Positions 12,142-20,706 of a DNA stretch of 64,000 bases are shown here, piece by piece (position 1 is the stretch's first letter; each line of letters opens with the position of its first letter). Source of the stretch: Bacillus infantis NRRL B-14911 (GTDB taxonomy: Bacteria; Bacillota; Bacilli; Bacillales; Cytobacillaceae); contig NC_022524.1 of the NCBI RefSeq assembly GCF_000473245.1, forward strand, positions 3,868,501-3,932,500, given 5' to 3'. Position numbers and translations under genes: made by a program. Under the pieces are notes generated by a model that was given only the letters and a program-made list of their open reading frames with translations, was not told the DNA's origin and ran no database searches.

Positions 12142-13458
12142 TCACACCTTCCCTGCCAGTGAATGGCTTCCGGTTGCGGCTTCAATTGCCTGCTCCAGGT
12201 CCTCGATGAGATCTTCGGCATTTTCTATGCCAACAGAAATGCGGATTAGATCCTCCGGCACCCCTGCTGACTTCAGGCCTTCTGAATCAAGCTGCTGGTG
12301 AGTGGTGCTGGCAGGATGGATGATGAGGCTTTTTGCATCGCCGACATTGGCTACATGCGCCCACAGTTCCAGGCTGTTGATCAGCTTGGCACCGGCCTCC
12401 CTGCCTCCCTCAATTCCAAATACAGCCACAGCTCCGGCTCCTTTAGGCAAATACTTATCAGCAAGTGCCTTATCAGGATGGCCTTCATCCCCCGGATAAA
12501 GCACCCAGGTCACAGCAGGGTGATTCTTTAGATACTCTGTCACTTTCTTTGTATTGCTGATATGCTCCTTCATCCTCACATGCAGTGTTTCAAGACCGAG
12601 AGTGAACTGGAATGCGTTCTGCGGGCTAAGTGCTGGCCCCAGGTCCCTCAGCAGCTGGACTCTGGCTTTGACGATAAAAGCTGCCGCGCCGATTGCTTCA
12701 CTGTACACCAGGTTATTGTAGCTTGGGTCCGGATTGGTGAAGCCAGGGAATTTGACTGAATTCCAGTCAAAACGACCTGCGTCTACTATGACGCCCCCCA
12801 TTGTCGTCCCATTTCCCAGCAGCCATTTTGTCGCTGAGTGGATTACGATGTCTGCCCCAAAATCAATCGGCCTGCAGAGATATGGAGTGGCAAAGGTATT
12901 ATCAACTATCAGCGGAATACCTGCTTCATGGGCAATTTCCGCCACTTTCTCAATATCGAGGACCTTTAAGCTTGGATTGCCGATTGTTTCAGCGAATACA
13001 GCTTTTGTTTTTTCATTGATGGCCTCCCTGAAATTTTCCGGGTCATCGGGATTGACCAGCTTTACATTGATTCCGTATTTAGGAAGAGTGACGGCAAATA
13101 AATTATATGTCCCTCCATAAAGATTTGAAGCTGCTACAATTTCATCTCCGGCCTGGGCAATGTTCAGGATGGCAAGAGTGATGGCAGCCTGGCCGCTTGC
13201 AACAGCAAGTGCCCCTACGCCGCCTTCAAGCAGTGAGACCCTTTCCTCAAATACAGTAACTGTCGGATTATGGATTCTTGTATAGATATAGCCCGGCTCC
13301 TTTAAGCCGAACAGATTGGCGGCGTGCTCTGTATTCTGGAACTGATAAGCATTATTCTGATAGATCGGCACTGCCCTTGCCCCTGTTGCAGGGTCAGGCT
13401 GCAGTCCTCCATGTACACCAAGTGTTTCAAATCGATAGTTCTTTTGCTTCTCTGCCAT
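12142..13458 (-). CDS. metY: O-acetylhomoserine sulfhydrylase MetY
   Basis: 438-residue Cys/Met-metabolism PLP enzyme. The family length with the insert typical of MetY, the PLP-phosphate loop SGQAAITLA (88-96) and the Schiff-base lysine K211 in [11 protein letters not shown] are visible. It makes homocysteine from O-acetylhomoserine and sulfide in the cytoplasm. Monocistronic behind its own SAM riboswitch and next to the similarly controlled metNPQ, so uptake and synthesis of methionine respond to the same signal. Some members use O-succinylhomoserine, but the length and N-terminus fit MetY. No terminator was found downstream. Confidence 0.93.
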   Translation of the reverse strand: MAEKQKNYRFETLGVHGGLQPDPATGARAVPIYQNNAYQFQNTEHAANLFGLKEPGYIYTRIHNPTVTVFEERVSLLEGGVGALAVASGQAAITLAILNIAQAGDEIVAASNLYGGTYNLFAVTLPKYGINVKLVNPDDPENFREAINEKTKAVFAETIGNPSLKVLDIEKVAEIAHEAGIPLIVDNTFATPYLCRPIDFGADIVIHSATKWLLGNGTTMGGVIVDAGRFDWNSVKFPGFTNPDPSYNNLVYSEAIGAAAFIVKARVQLLRDLGPALSPQNAFQFTLGLETLHVRMKEHISNTKKVTEYLKNHPAVTWVLYPGDEGHPDKALADKYLPKGAGAVAVFGIEGGREAGAKLINSLELWAHVANVGDAKSLIIHPASTTHQQLDSEGLKSAGVPEDLIRISVGIENAEDLIEDLEQAIEAATGSHSLAGKV

Positions 13459-13516
13459 TGTTATCTCTCCTTCGGGTTATCAGATATTTTCATTATGCCG
13501 GATCACTGCTGGTAAC

Positions 13517-13655
13517 AATAAAAGCCCCTCTGCAGAAGAGGGGCTTTTTCGCTCAACTTATCTGCCAGAGATCATGCTCTGCTGGAATTAGCACCGTTCT
13601 ATTGCCGGTTGCCGGGTTTCATCGGGCCAGTCCCTCCACCTCTCTTGATAAGAAA
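13517..13655 (-). promoter_or_regulatory. SAM-I (S-box) riboswitch of metY
   Basis: Minus-strand leader with TTCTTATCAAGAGAGGTGGAGGGA, the core GATGAAACCCGGCAACC and a terminator stem AGCCCCTCT/AGAGGGGCT (13523-13531 with 13537-13545) plus T-run, about 60 nt before metY. Same architecture as the metN leader but with independent helix sequences. Confidence 0.93.
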
Positions 13656-13807
13656 TATGAAATTTTTAGCGTGCTTGAAGTTAAAATGATAGTATCATAA
13701 CCAGCAAAAAAGAGTCAACTGATTTTTTAGAAAGTTCAGTTTTATATTTCTATGAATGTTCGACAAATAGAAAGGCTTATGACAATTTCCCGAGAAATAT
13801 CCGCTTA

Positions 13808-15076
13808 TCATACAATCTTTGCTGTATTTGTTCTTCCAGAAGGCTCTGAAAGCCTTCTGAATACGACAAAAAAGTATGTAGAGCCTATTAAATATAAGAC
13901 TGCAGTTATGGTGAAGACAATAGAATATCCCCAATAGTCTCCGTATTTGATGACAAGGCCTGTAGAGACAGGGCCCATCACTGCCCAGCCCAGATTGAAC
14001 ACCATCTGATTCACCGAGCTGGCCAGGCCTCTTTTGGAATCATCCACCTTCGACATCATCAAAGACATCTGGATCGGATTTCCCGCATTCATTAAAGCCT
14101 GCCTGAATAGAAAGCCAATGGCGGCCAGCCATAAATTCTCTGTGTAAGCAGTCAGTAGAAGGAAAGGCAGGGAGGAAAGCTGCAGGAAAACGACTGCCTT
14201 TACCTCCCCGATCCTCCTTACCACCTGGGGACCAATGATCATGGCCGCTGCCGTAGCTGCCTGACCGAGGGAAATAATCAGCCCGATTGCAGAATTCGAC
14301 GCATGGAAACGGTCTGCAAAATATAGATTCAGGTAAGGTATGACAAGCCCTGCCCCAAATCCGATAAACAGCTGTGCTGCAGCGAACAGGATGATGATCT
14401 TGAAACCATCATCCTTCAGAGAAAACCGTTTGCTTCCTTTAGCTCCGCCGATTTGCGGGATTTTATCGCTCCGGTTTTCCTGAAAGCGGAGTATCGGAAA
14501 TATTCCCGCCAGATAGATGGCTCCTCCCAGCAGTAAAGTAAACCGTATGCTCGCCAGCTCCGAGAAATAAAAAGCAAACAAGTCAGTCAGCAGTCCGCCG
14601 CTTAAGTTGCCGATGACATTGGCTCCTGTCATAACAGCGAAATGGATGCTGAACAAATGAACCCTCTGCTCTGGCTTGGAATTCTCTGTCAGCCAGGGAA
14701 TGGAGGATACCTGAATGAAGGCCGTCCCCAGCCCTGTGCCAAAGGCAAACACGATAAGCAGGCTCTGCATGTCAACCATGCTCCTGGCAAGCAGAATCAC
14801 ACCGGTTGCAGCAGCCCCGAACTGCATAGCCTTCTTCCGGCCGATCCTGTCGCTCATAATGCCTGCGGGGATCAGCACAAGGGCTGTCGCCAATGCAGTC
14901 ATCGCTATGATCTGGCCATTCACCTGCTCTGAATAGCCAAGCTCCCGTATATAAAAATTATAAATGACCATAAAAATGCCCATTCCGATCTGCGTGAAAA
15001 TATTGGCTGCAAAAGCCCGGCGTATATTACTGTTATACCCGCGGATCTGTTCAGCCCATTCCTGATAAAAAGCCAT
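13808..15076 (-). CDS. MFS transporter
   Basis: About 422 residues with 12 predicted hydrophobic segments in two halves. The loop between segments 2 and 3 has GIMSDRIGRKKAM, the MFS motif A. Substrate cannot be read from sequence. I prefer the ATG at 15076 (MAFYQEWAEQ), with GAGGGG 8 nt upstream, over the in-frame ATG at 15094. The last codons contain an inverted repeat AGAAGGCT/AGCCTTCT. It sits alone between metY and yusE and has no counterpart at this place in B. subtilis, so it is a local insertion. Confidence 0.8.
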   Translation of the reverse strand: MAFYQEWAEQIRGYNSNIRRAFAANIFTQIGMGIFMVIYNFYIRELGYSEQVNGQIIAMTALATALVLIPAGIMSDRIGRKKAMQFGAAATGVILLARSMVDMQSLLIVFAFGTGLGTAFIQVSSIPWLTENSKPEQRVHLFSIHFAVMTGANVIGNLSGGLLTDLFAFYFSELASIRFTLLLGGAIYLAGIFPILRFQENRSDKIPQIGGAKGSKRFSLKDDGFKIIILFAAAQLFIGFGAGLVIPYLNLYFADRFHASNSAIGLIISLGQAATAAAMIIGPQVVRRIGEVKAVVFLQLSSLPFLLLTAYTENLWLAAIGFLFRQALMNAGNPIQMSLMMSKVDDSKRGLASSVNQMVFNLGWAVMGPVSTGLVIKYGDYWGYSIVFTITAVLYLIGSTYFFVVFRRLSEPSGRTNTAKIV

Positions 15077-15253
15077 TTTATATGCCCCTCGCATTTATTT
15101 CGTTTCCCTAAATAATCATAATATCGTTTAGAGAAAAAATCCATCCTTTTCCTTTGAATCTTCTGGTTTTTCTGCTAAATAATCCGGAACATTTTATCCA
15201 TTGACCATGATAATCCCTGGACACTGGCCGCGGACAGATGCGCAAACAGTAAA

Positions 15254-15295
15254 AAGCCTGTACCAGCCGGGTGTCCTACCCTCTAGTACAGGCTT
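15254..15295 (-). terminator. Terminator of yusF-yusE
   Basis: Perfect 10-bp stem AAGCCTGTAC/GTACAGGCTT with a long loop, followed by TTTTAC on the minus strand; 6 nt after the yusE stop. Confidence 0.7.
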
Positions 15296-15301
15296 TATTA
15301 T

Positions 15302-15622
15302 TTACAGCAGATATTCTTTTGTTTTTTCCAGCAGGTATGGAACAGAGTGGAATGCGTATATTTTTTCTGCCAGCTCTCCCTCCCGGAAAAATAGCAGGCA
15401 GGGGACACTTTCTACTGACCACTTGCCGGCCAGGTCAGGAAAATAGTTCAAGTTTGCCTTTCTGCATTCAATTCCCGGGAGTACCTCAAGGGTCACTTCC
15501 AGCATCCGTCCAGCCATCTGGCATGTTCCGCACATCGGTGTGTAAAGATAGAGCATCCATGTCTCCCTGTCTTTTTCATACCGTTCCAAATCCCCAAGCA
15601 TCAGTTCTTGCAACCCCATCAT
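15302..15622 (-). CDS. yusE: Thioredoxin-like protein YusE
   Basis: 106 residues with a thioredoxin fold and a CGTC redox motif (C31, C34) after the strand WMLYLYTPM. CGTC differs from the CGPC of housekeeping thioredoxin, so its redox potential and partners probably differ. It overlaps the end of yusF (TGATG junction). The start is not certain: ATG at 15622 or 15619 is immediately after GAGG, while a TTG at 15613 has the better spacing. Reaction partner unknown. Confidence 0.85.
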   Translation of the reverse strand: MMGLQELMLGDLERYEKDRETWMLYLYTPMCGTCQMAGRMLEVTLEVLPGIECRKANLNYFPDLAGKWSVESVPCLLFFREGELAEKIYAFHSVPYLLEKTKEYLL

Positions 15623-15975
15623 CCTCTATCTAAAAACTCAGCATATACGTCTATATTGGCGCCAAGCAGAACCGTTGCAAGATGCTGCTCCGGTGCAGTG
15701 GCCACTTCCCGGTACATTTTATCAATATAAAGATGTGCTGCTTCCGGGAATTCCCGTTTGAACTGCTTTCTCAGCTTTTCGCCGGATTCATCTGCATCCA
15801 CCAGAATATAAACATCACGGTCAAATAATTCGTCAATCAATTCATCCAGGCGGGTTATGCTGATTGTCCCGTTCGTACAAATGATTTCAACAGGCTCCTT
15901 AATAATATTCTTAACCTTGCGCTTATCAGAAGTGCCTTCGACAATAATTACCTTTTCTATGTTTTCTGCATGCAT
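15619..15975 (-). CDS. yusF: Toprim-domain protein YusF
   Basis: About 118 residues consisting of a stand-alone Toprim domain: the catalytic glutamate in IIVEGTSDK and the DxD in ILVDADESG are both present, as in primases, topoisomerases and RNase M5-type maturases. Its small size and motif set resemble the OLD/M5-like single-domain Toprim proteins, but the nucleic-acid substrate is unknown. The ATG at 15975 has AGGTG 7 nt upstream; ATG at 15981 is too close to it. Co-transcribed with yusE by overlap. Confidence 0.85.
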   Translation of the reverse strand: MHAENIEKVIIVEGTSDKRKVKNIIKEPVEIICTNGTISITRLDELIDELFDRDVYILVDADESGEKLRKQFKREFPEAAHLYIDKMYREVATAPEQHLATVLLGANIDVYAEFLDRG

Positions 15976-16175
15976 ATTCATCACCTGACGGGAGTTGATA
16001 TTTTTACTTTACCTTATTCTATGTTCGGCAAAATGGTGTTGAACTCCTGCCTTGCTTTCGGAAAACGGGCAGGCGGTCACTTGCTGAAAAACGCCATCCC
16101 CGCATTCCGCCTGATCAAAATCCGCCCATAAAAGAGCCGGCAGATCCTTATTTACCCTTTTTTCTGCAAAAAAAA

Positions 16176-16193
16176 CAGCGGCAATGCCCGCTG
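16176..16193 (-). terminator. Terminator of yusG
   Basis: Stem CAGCGG/CCGCTG followed on the minus strand by eight T. It lies 6 nt after the yusG stop. Confidence 0.7.
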
Positions 16194-16199
16194 CTTTCT

Positions 16200-16439
16200 T
16201 TAGCACCAGCCGCCTTCATCGCAGTCCGTATAACGGGCTTCCGGCTGCTCTGTTGAAGTAATATGCTGGTAGATTTTCTGTTCATTCTGCTCAAAGTGAT
16301 GATCAAGGGTAAATGAAGCACCTTCAGGCATCGGCGCTTCCCCGATCATCTCATTTCCAAGATAAAGCTCCAGCTTACCGTCCTTCAGTCTTCCTGTGAC
16401 CCGATCGGTAATATCGATCTTTTGCTGTTTCAGTGTCAT
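16200..16439 (-). CDS. yusG: YusG family protein (DUF2553)
   Basis: 79 residues; small conserved Bacillus protein found beside gcvH. It is predicted beta-rich (short alternating strands such as KLELYLGNEMIGE), has no signal or membrane segment, and ends with TDCDEGGWC, where two cysteines might bind metal. GGTGGG precedes the ATG. Function unknown. It is in its own unit between yusF and gcvH, the same order as in B. subtilis. Confidence 0.8.
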   Translation of the reverse strand: MTLKQQKIDITDRVTGRLKDGKLELYLGNEMIGEAPMPEGASFTLDHHFEQNEQKIYQHITSTEQPEARYTDCDEGGWC

Positions 16440-16555
16440 TAGAATCCCACCTTTTTTACTTTCTTAACAATAGAATGCCCTTCTAATGGAAAGAAACTAT
16501 GGGAAATTAATTACATTGAGTGAAGTAAGAAAATAACGGAAAGAGAAAGCATAAA

Positions 16556-16576
16556 AAGCGCCTGCAGCAGGCGCTT
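16556..16576 (-). terminator. Terminator of gcvH
   Basis: Almost uninterrupted palindrome AAGCGCCTGC-AG-CAGGCGCTT, followed on the minus strand by TTTTTATGC; 7 nt after the gcvH stop. Confidence 0.75.
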
Positions 16577-16583
16577 ATCTCTT

Positions 16584-16970
16584 TTAATCTTCGTTGGTCA
16601 TCTCTTCATATTGTTCAGCAGTCATCAGCTTGTCCACTTCGCTGCTGTCTGCAGGCTCAACAACAACCATCCAGGCCTTTTCATAAGGAGATTCATTTAC
16701 AAATTCAGGGCTGTCATTCAGCTCTTCGTTGATTTCAACCACCTTGCCGCTGATTGGAGCATATAATTCAGATACAGTCTTTACAGACTCAACGCTTCCA
16801 AAAGGCTCATTTACCGTGATGCTGTCCCCGACTTCAGGAAGCTCAACGAAAACGATGTCCCCGAGCTCTGATTGAGCAAAATCGGTAATGCCGACCCGTA
16901 CTTTTTCTCCTTCAACTTTTACCCATTCATGTTCTTCTGAGTAACGCAATTCCTTAGGTATGCTGCTCAC
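16584..16970 (-). CDS. gcvH: Glycine cleavage system H protein
   Basis: 128 residues, normal length. Lipoyl domain with the modified lysine K64 in the ESVKTVSEL motif. GcvH shuttles the aminomethyl group between the P, T and L proteins, and in Bacillus is also the acceptor from which lipoyl groups are passed to other enzymes by LipL, so it is central to lipoate metabolism. The GTG start at 16970 has GGAGGG 8 nt upstream. gcvT and gcvP are not in the window. Confidence 0.96.
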   Translation of the reverse strand: MSSIPKELRYSEEHEWVKVEGEKVRVGITDFAQSELGDIVFVELPEVGDSITVNEPFGSVESVKTVSELYAPISGKVVEINEELNDSPEFVNESPYEKAWMVVVEPADSSEVDKLMTAEQYEEMTNED

Positions 16971-17042
16971 AATAATCCCTCCAAGATTCTAGTTCTTTAC
17001 CGGGCTTAAGCCTTCGCTATAAAGGAAATAGCAGATGATGCC

Positions 17043-17399
17043 TTAAAGCCATGTTTTAGCAAAATCCTCTTCTTTGAAACCGACTGTCGCTTTTTGGCCG
17101 TCGAATGCCAAAGGCCGCTTTATCAGCATTCCGTCAGATGCAAGCAAGTCCAGCAGCTCTGTGTCGGACATGGTTTTCACCTTGTCCTTCAAACCTAGCT
17201 CCCTGTACTTCTGGCCGCTCGTATTAAAGAATTTTTTAATATCGAGGCCGCTTTTTCTATAAGCATCTTCAAGCTCAGTGCGTGAAGGAGGATTTTCGAC
17301 AATATGTACTTCATGGTAAGGAACGCCGTTTTCTTCAAGCCATTTTTTGGCCTTGCGGCATGTCCCGCATTTCGGATACCAGTAAAAATTCAGCAGCAA
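17043..17399 (-). CDS. yusI: ArsC/Spx family thioredoxin-fold protein YusI
   Basis: 118 residues with the Spx/ArsC/MgsR fold. The N-terminal FYWYPKCGTCRKAKKWL carries a CxxC (C11, C14), as in Spx. The RPL motif near residue 95 (IKRPLAF) is that used by arsenate reductases to hold oxyanions, so this could be a reductase-like or a transcription-linked protein; it cannot be decided. I chose a TTG start at 17399 because GGGTGG is 7 nt upstream and the length becomes that of the family; the ATG at 17450 has no ribosome binding site. Confidence 0.82.
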   Translation of the reverse strand: MLLNFYWYPKCGTCRKAKKWLEENGVPYHEVHIVENPPSRTELEDAYRKSGLDIKKFFNTSGQKYRELGLKDKVKTMSDTELLDLLASDGMLIKRPLAFDGQKATVGFKEEDFAKTWL

Positions 17400-17535
17400 A
17401 TTCTGCACCACCCAATCGTTTCTATCCAAACTCACAGGCTGATCACCCATTTAATTGCATACTATCATATTTTCGGCAAAATTCATAACCTTGAGTTTTA
17501 AAAATTTCGTCAGATTGAAGTGTCCAAAAACAGCA

Positions 17536-17563
17536 ATTGCCCCTCCGGATAGAGGAGCAATGC
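17536..17563 (-). terminator. Probable terminator of fadNAE operon
   Basis: Imperfect stem TTGC-CCTC/GAGG-GCAA with CTGTTTTTGG after it on the minus strand, about 45 nt downstream of the fadE stop. Confidence 0.55.
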
Positions 17564-17606
17564 GTATTTGCATTTTCAGTTAAGGATAACTCCTATTTAT
17601 TTCTGA

Positions 17607-19391
17607 TTACAGTACATAACGCTCAGCGTCGATCAGCTTCTCTGAAGCCTCGCGCTTTTTGGCGATCAGATTGATCGGTGTGTGGCGGGTAAATTTACGG
17701 AGAGCGGAAAGCATCATGCGCAGTGCGTCCCCATCCTCTGCAGCAACCAAAGTCTCTTTCGCATCCTGTTCGATCTTATTGAATGCCTCCTGGCAGAAAA
17801 TCTGTGTGTAGAGAAGCTTTTGCTTGCTCTTTTCAGCGCCGTCCTTGCTGATAGCCTTTTCTGTACGGAGAACCGCTGATTCCATTGCATAGGCATTGGA
17901 AACGATGTCTGCAATATTGACCAGGATTTCCTGCTCTTTTTCAATCGCTTTGCCAAACTTCTGTGCTGCAAGCCCTGCTGCAAGCAAGCCGATTTTCTTG
18001 GCATTCTTCACCAAATATTTTTCCTGTGCCAAAGGCTCATCTCCAGGCTCCTCAGGCATCAGCATCATCAGCTCTTCCTGGAGCGCCTGAGCTTTCTGGA
18101 ATAATGGCAGCTCTCCTTTGAAAGCCTTGCGCAGGTAAGTGCCAGGCACAAGAAGGCGGTTGATTTCGTTTGTACCTTCAAAAATCCTGTTGATGCGGGA
18201 ATCGCGGTAGATCCTTTCAATTTCATATTCAGCCATGAAACCATAGCCGCCATGCAGCTGCACGCCTTCATCGGCAATATAGTCAAGGACTTCTGTGGCA
18301 AAAAACTTGTTCAGGGAGCATTCGATTGCGTACTCTGCAATCGAGTTGGCAACTTCCTTGCCGTTCTTTACTTCTTCCTCTGTAAGCCTGCTCATCCGGT
18401 CCTCGAACAAACCGACTGTACGGTAGACAGAGCTCTCAGCCGCATACAGCTTTGCAGCCATATTGGCAAGCTTCTCTTTCGTAAGGTTGAATTGGGAAAT
18501 CGGCGTTTTGAACTGCTGGCGCTGATTTGTATATTGTACAGTAACCTCGTACGCGCGCTTGGAAGCTCCTACTGCTCCTACTCCAAGCTTGTAGCGGCCG
18601 ATATTCAGGATATTGAAAGCGATGATATGCCCCTTGCCAAGTTCACCCAGCAGATTTTCCTTCGGCACTTGTGCATCTTCCAGGATCAGCGTCCTTGTGG
18701 AAGAGCTCTTGATGCCCATTTTCTTTTCCTCAGGGCCCGTGGAAACGCCAGGGTACTCCCTCTCAACGATGAAGGCGGAGAAATGCTCTCCGTCCACTTT
18801 CGCATAGACGACAAACACATCGGCAAAGCCGGCATTGGTAATCCATTGCTTCTCACCGTTCAGGACATAGTGAGTGCCTTCAGCATTTAATTTTGCAGTT
18901 GTTTTTGCCCCGAGTGCATCGGAACCTGAACCCGGCTCAGTGAGTGCATAGGCAGCGATCTTTTCGCCTGTCGCCAAAAGAGGCAGATATTTTTGCTTTT
19001 GTTCTTCATCTCCGAACAGCACGATTGGAAGCGACCCGATTCCCACATGGGCACCATGGGTGATTGAGAATCCGCCTGCACGGGACATTTTTTCAGCGAT
19101 AAGAGCTGAGCTTACCTTATCAAGGCCAAGCCCGCCGTACTCTTCCGGCACATCTGCACCAAGGAGCCCAAGGTCCCCTGCCTGCTTCAGCAGCTTAACA
19201 GAGCGGTCGAACTCATGGTTCTCCAGGTGTTCAACCTGCGGGACCACTTCATTTACCACATAATCTTCAGTTGTCTTGGCAATCATTTTCTGTTCATCAG
19301 TATAATCCTCCGGTGTAAACACACGGTCATAAGATACATCTTCAATCAGGAAGCTTCCGCCTTTGATTACGTTTTCTGTCTGGTTAGACAT
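17607..19391 (-). CDS. fadE: Acyl-CoA dehydrogenase FadE
   Basis: 594 residues: the usual acyl-CoA dehydrogenase core (flavin-binding YALTEPGSGSDA near 150-161 and the catalytic-base region in GGYGFMAEYEIERIYRDSR) plus a roughly 200-residue C-terminal extension, as in VLCAD-like YusJ. It performs the first, FAD-dependent oxidation step of beta-oxidation. The ATG at 19391 (MSNQTENVIKG) has GGAGG 7 nt upstream; an in-frame ATG at 19520 would run into fadA. Third gene of fadN-fadA-fadE. Confidence 0.94.
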   Translation of the reverse strand: MSNQTENVIKGGSFLIEDVSYDRVFTPEDYTDEQKMIAKTTEDYVVNEVVPQVEHLENHEFDRSVKLLKQAGDLGLLGADVPEEYGGLGLDKVSSALIAEKMSRAGGFSITHGAHVGIGSLPIVLFGDEEQKQKYLPLLATGEKIAAYALTEPGSGSDALGAKTTAKLNAEGTHYVLNGEKQWITNAGFADVFVVYAKVDGEHFSAFIVEREYPGVSTGPEEKKMGIKSSSTRTLILEDAQVPKENLLGELGKGHIIAFNILNIGRYKLGVGAVGASKRAYEVTVQYTNQRQQFKTPISQFNLTKEKLANMAAKLYAAESSVYRTVGLFEDRMSRLTEEEVKNGKEVANSIAEYAIECSLNKFFATEVLDYIADEGVQLHGGYGFMAEYEIERIYRDSRINRIFEGTNEINRLLVPGTYLRKAFKGELPLFQKAQALQEELMMLMPEEPGDEPLAQEKYLVKNAKKIGLLAAGLAAQKFGKAIEKEQEILVNIADIVSNAYAMESAVLRTEKAISKDGAEKSKQKLLYTQIFCQEAFNKIEQDAKETLVAAEDGDALRMMLSALRKFTRHTPINLIAKKREASEKLIDAERYVL

Positions 19392-19471
19392 CTTTATTCC
19401 TCCATTCAATTGAAGGAGCGCTGGCTCCGGTTTTTTATTGAATACCATATTTTTACTATAATTGCTGTCTT

Positions 19472-20647
19472 TTAGATAAGCTCGAATACGCCCGCTGCAC
19501 CCATGCCGCCGCCGATGCACATTGTGACAACCCCGAACTGCTGATTGCGGCGCTTCATTTCGTGCAGAAGCGTTAGCGTCAATTTTGCACCTGTACAGCC
19601 AAGCGGGTGACCAAGTGCAATTGCTCCGCCGTTTACATTCACCTTATCCTCATCAAGGCCAAGCTCCCTGATAATCTGGATGGATTGAGATGCAAATGCC
19701 TCATTCAGTTCGAACAGGCCGATATCAGACAGCTCCAGGCCGGCAAGCTTCAGTGCTTTAGGAATGGCCACAATCGGCCCGATTCCCATTACTTCTGGAG
19801 GCACACCGCCAACGGCAAAGCTTCTGAACTTGGCCATCGGCTTCAGGCTGAGGGAATCTGCTTTCTCGCGGTCCATCACCATGACCGCGGCAGCGCCGTC
19901 GCTTGTCTGTGATGAGTTTCCTGCTGTAACTGAACCTGTGACAGAAAAAGCTGGACGGAGCTTGCCGAGCGTATCGACCGTTGAATCAGGGCGCACTCCC
20001 TCATCTGTAGTGAATTGAACGTTTTTCTCAACAAGCTTATTGTCCTTTCCGACTGAACGGAAGGTCACATCCACCGGCACAATTTCATCCTGGAACTTGC
20101 CTTCCTGGATCGCTTTTGCCGCTCGCTGATGGCTCCGGACCGCGAAAGCATCCTGGTCTTCACGGCTGATGCCGTATTTTTTGGCCACTTCTTCTGCCGT
20201 ATGCCCCATGCCCATATAATATTCAGGTGCACTTTCCGCGAGCTTTGCATTCGGACGGACCACATGGCCCATCATCGGCACAAGGCTCATTGATTCAGCC
20301 CCGCCTGCGATGACAGTGTCCGCACTGCCTACCATGATTTTTTCTGCAGCATAAGCAATGGTCTGCAGGCCGGAAGAACAATAACGGTTTACTGTTACTG
20401 CCGGCACTGTATGTGGCAGCCCGGCAAGCGCCCCGATATTGCGGGCCATATTCAGCCCCTGCTCAGCCTCCGGCATGGCACAGCCGATAATCAAGTCATC
20501 AATGTTGCCTTCATAGCCTCCGGCACGCCTTAAGGTTTCTTTTACAGCCAGTGCCCCCAAATCATCTGGACGGACATGGGCGAGCGTTCCTTTTTTCGCT
20601 TTGCCGACGGGCGTCCTGGCACCAGCAACAATAACTGCTTCTCTCAT
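19472..20647 (-). CDS. fadA: Acetyl-CoA acyltransferase (3-ketoacyl-CoA thiolase) FadA
   Basis: 391-residue thiolase with the three catalytic residues: C90 in [10 protein letters not shown]347 in [10 protein letters not shown] and C377 in MCIGGGMG. It catalyses the last step of beta-oxidation, releasing acetyl-CoA. Lies between fadN (60 nt upstream) and fadE (80 nt downstream) in one operon, the arrangement of yusLKJ. A biosynthetic acetoacetyl-CoA thiolase would have the same motifs, but the operon settles the role. Confidence 0.95.
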   Translation of the reverse strand: MREAVIVAGARTPVGKAKKGTLAHVRPDDLGALAVKETLRRAGGYEGNIDDLIIGCAMPEAEQGLNMARNIGALAGLPHTVPAVTVNRYCSSGLQTIAYAAEKIMVGSADTVIAGGAESMSLVPMMGHVVRPNAKLAESAPEYYMGMGHTAEEVAKKYGISREDQDAFAVRSHQRAAKAIQEGKFQDEIVPVDVTFRSVGKDNKLVEKNVQFTTDEGVRPDSTVDTLGKLRPAFSVTGSVTAGNSSQTSDGAAAVMVMDREKADSLSLKPMAKFRSFAVGGVPPEVMGIGPIVAIPKALKLAGLELSDIGLFELNEAFASQSIQIIRELGLDEDKVNVNGGAIALGHPLGCTGAKLTLTLLHEMKRRNQQFGVVTMCIGGGMGAAGVFELI

Positions 20648-20706
20648 CGTTCATTCCCTCTCTTTCTATGGATGTTCGAGATTTAATCTATCAATCTGTT
20701 AATATG

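Noticed and set aside
16009-16206. 65-codon frame on the minus strand after yusG
   Set aside because: Runs through the yusG terminator and has no ribosome binding site.
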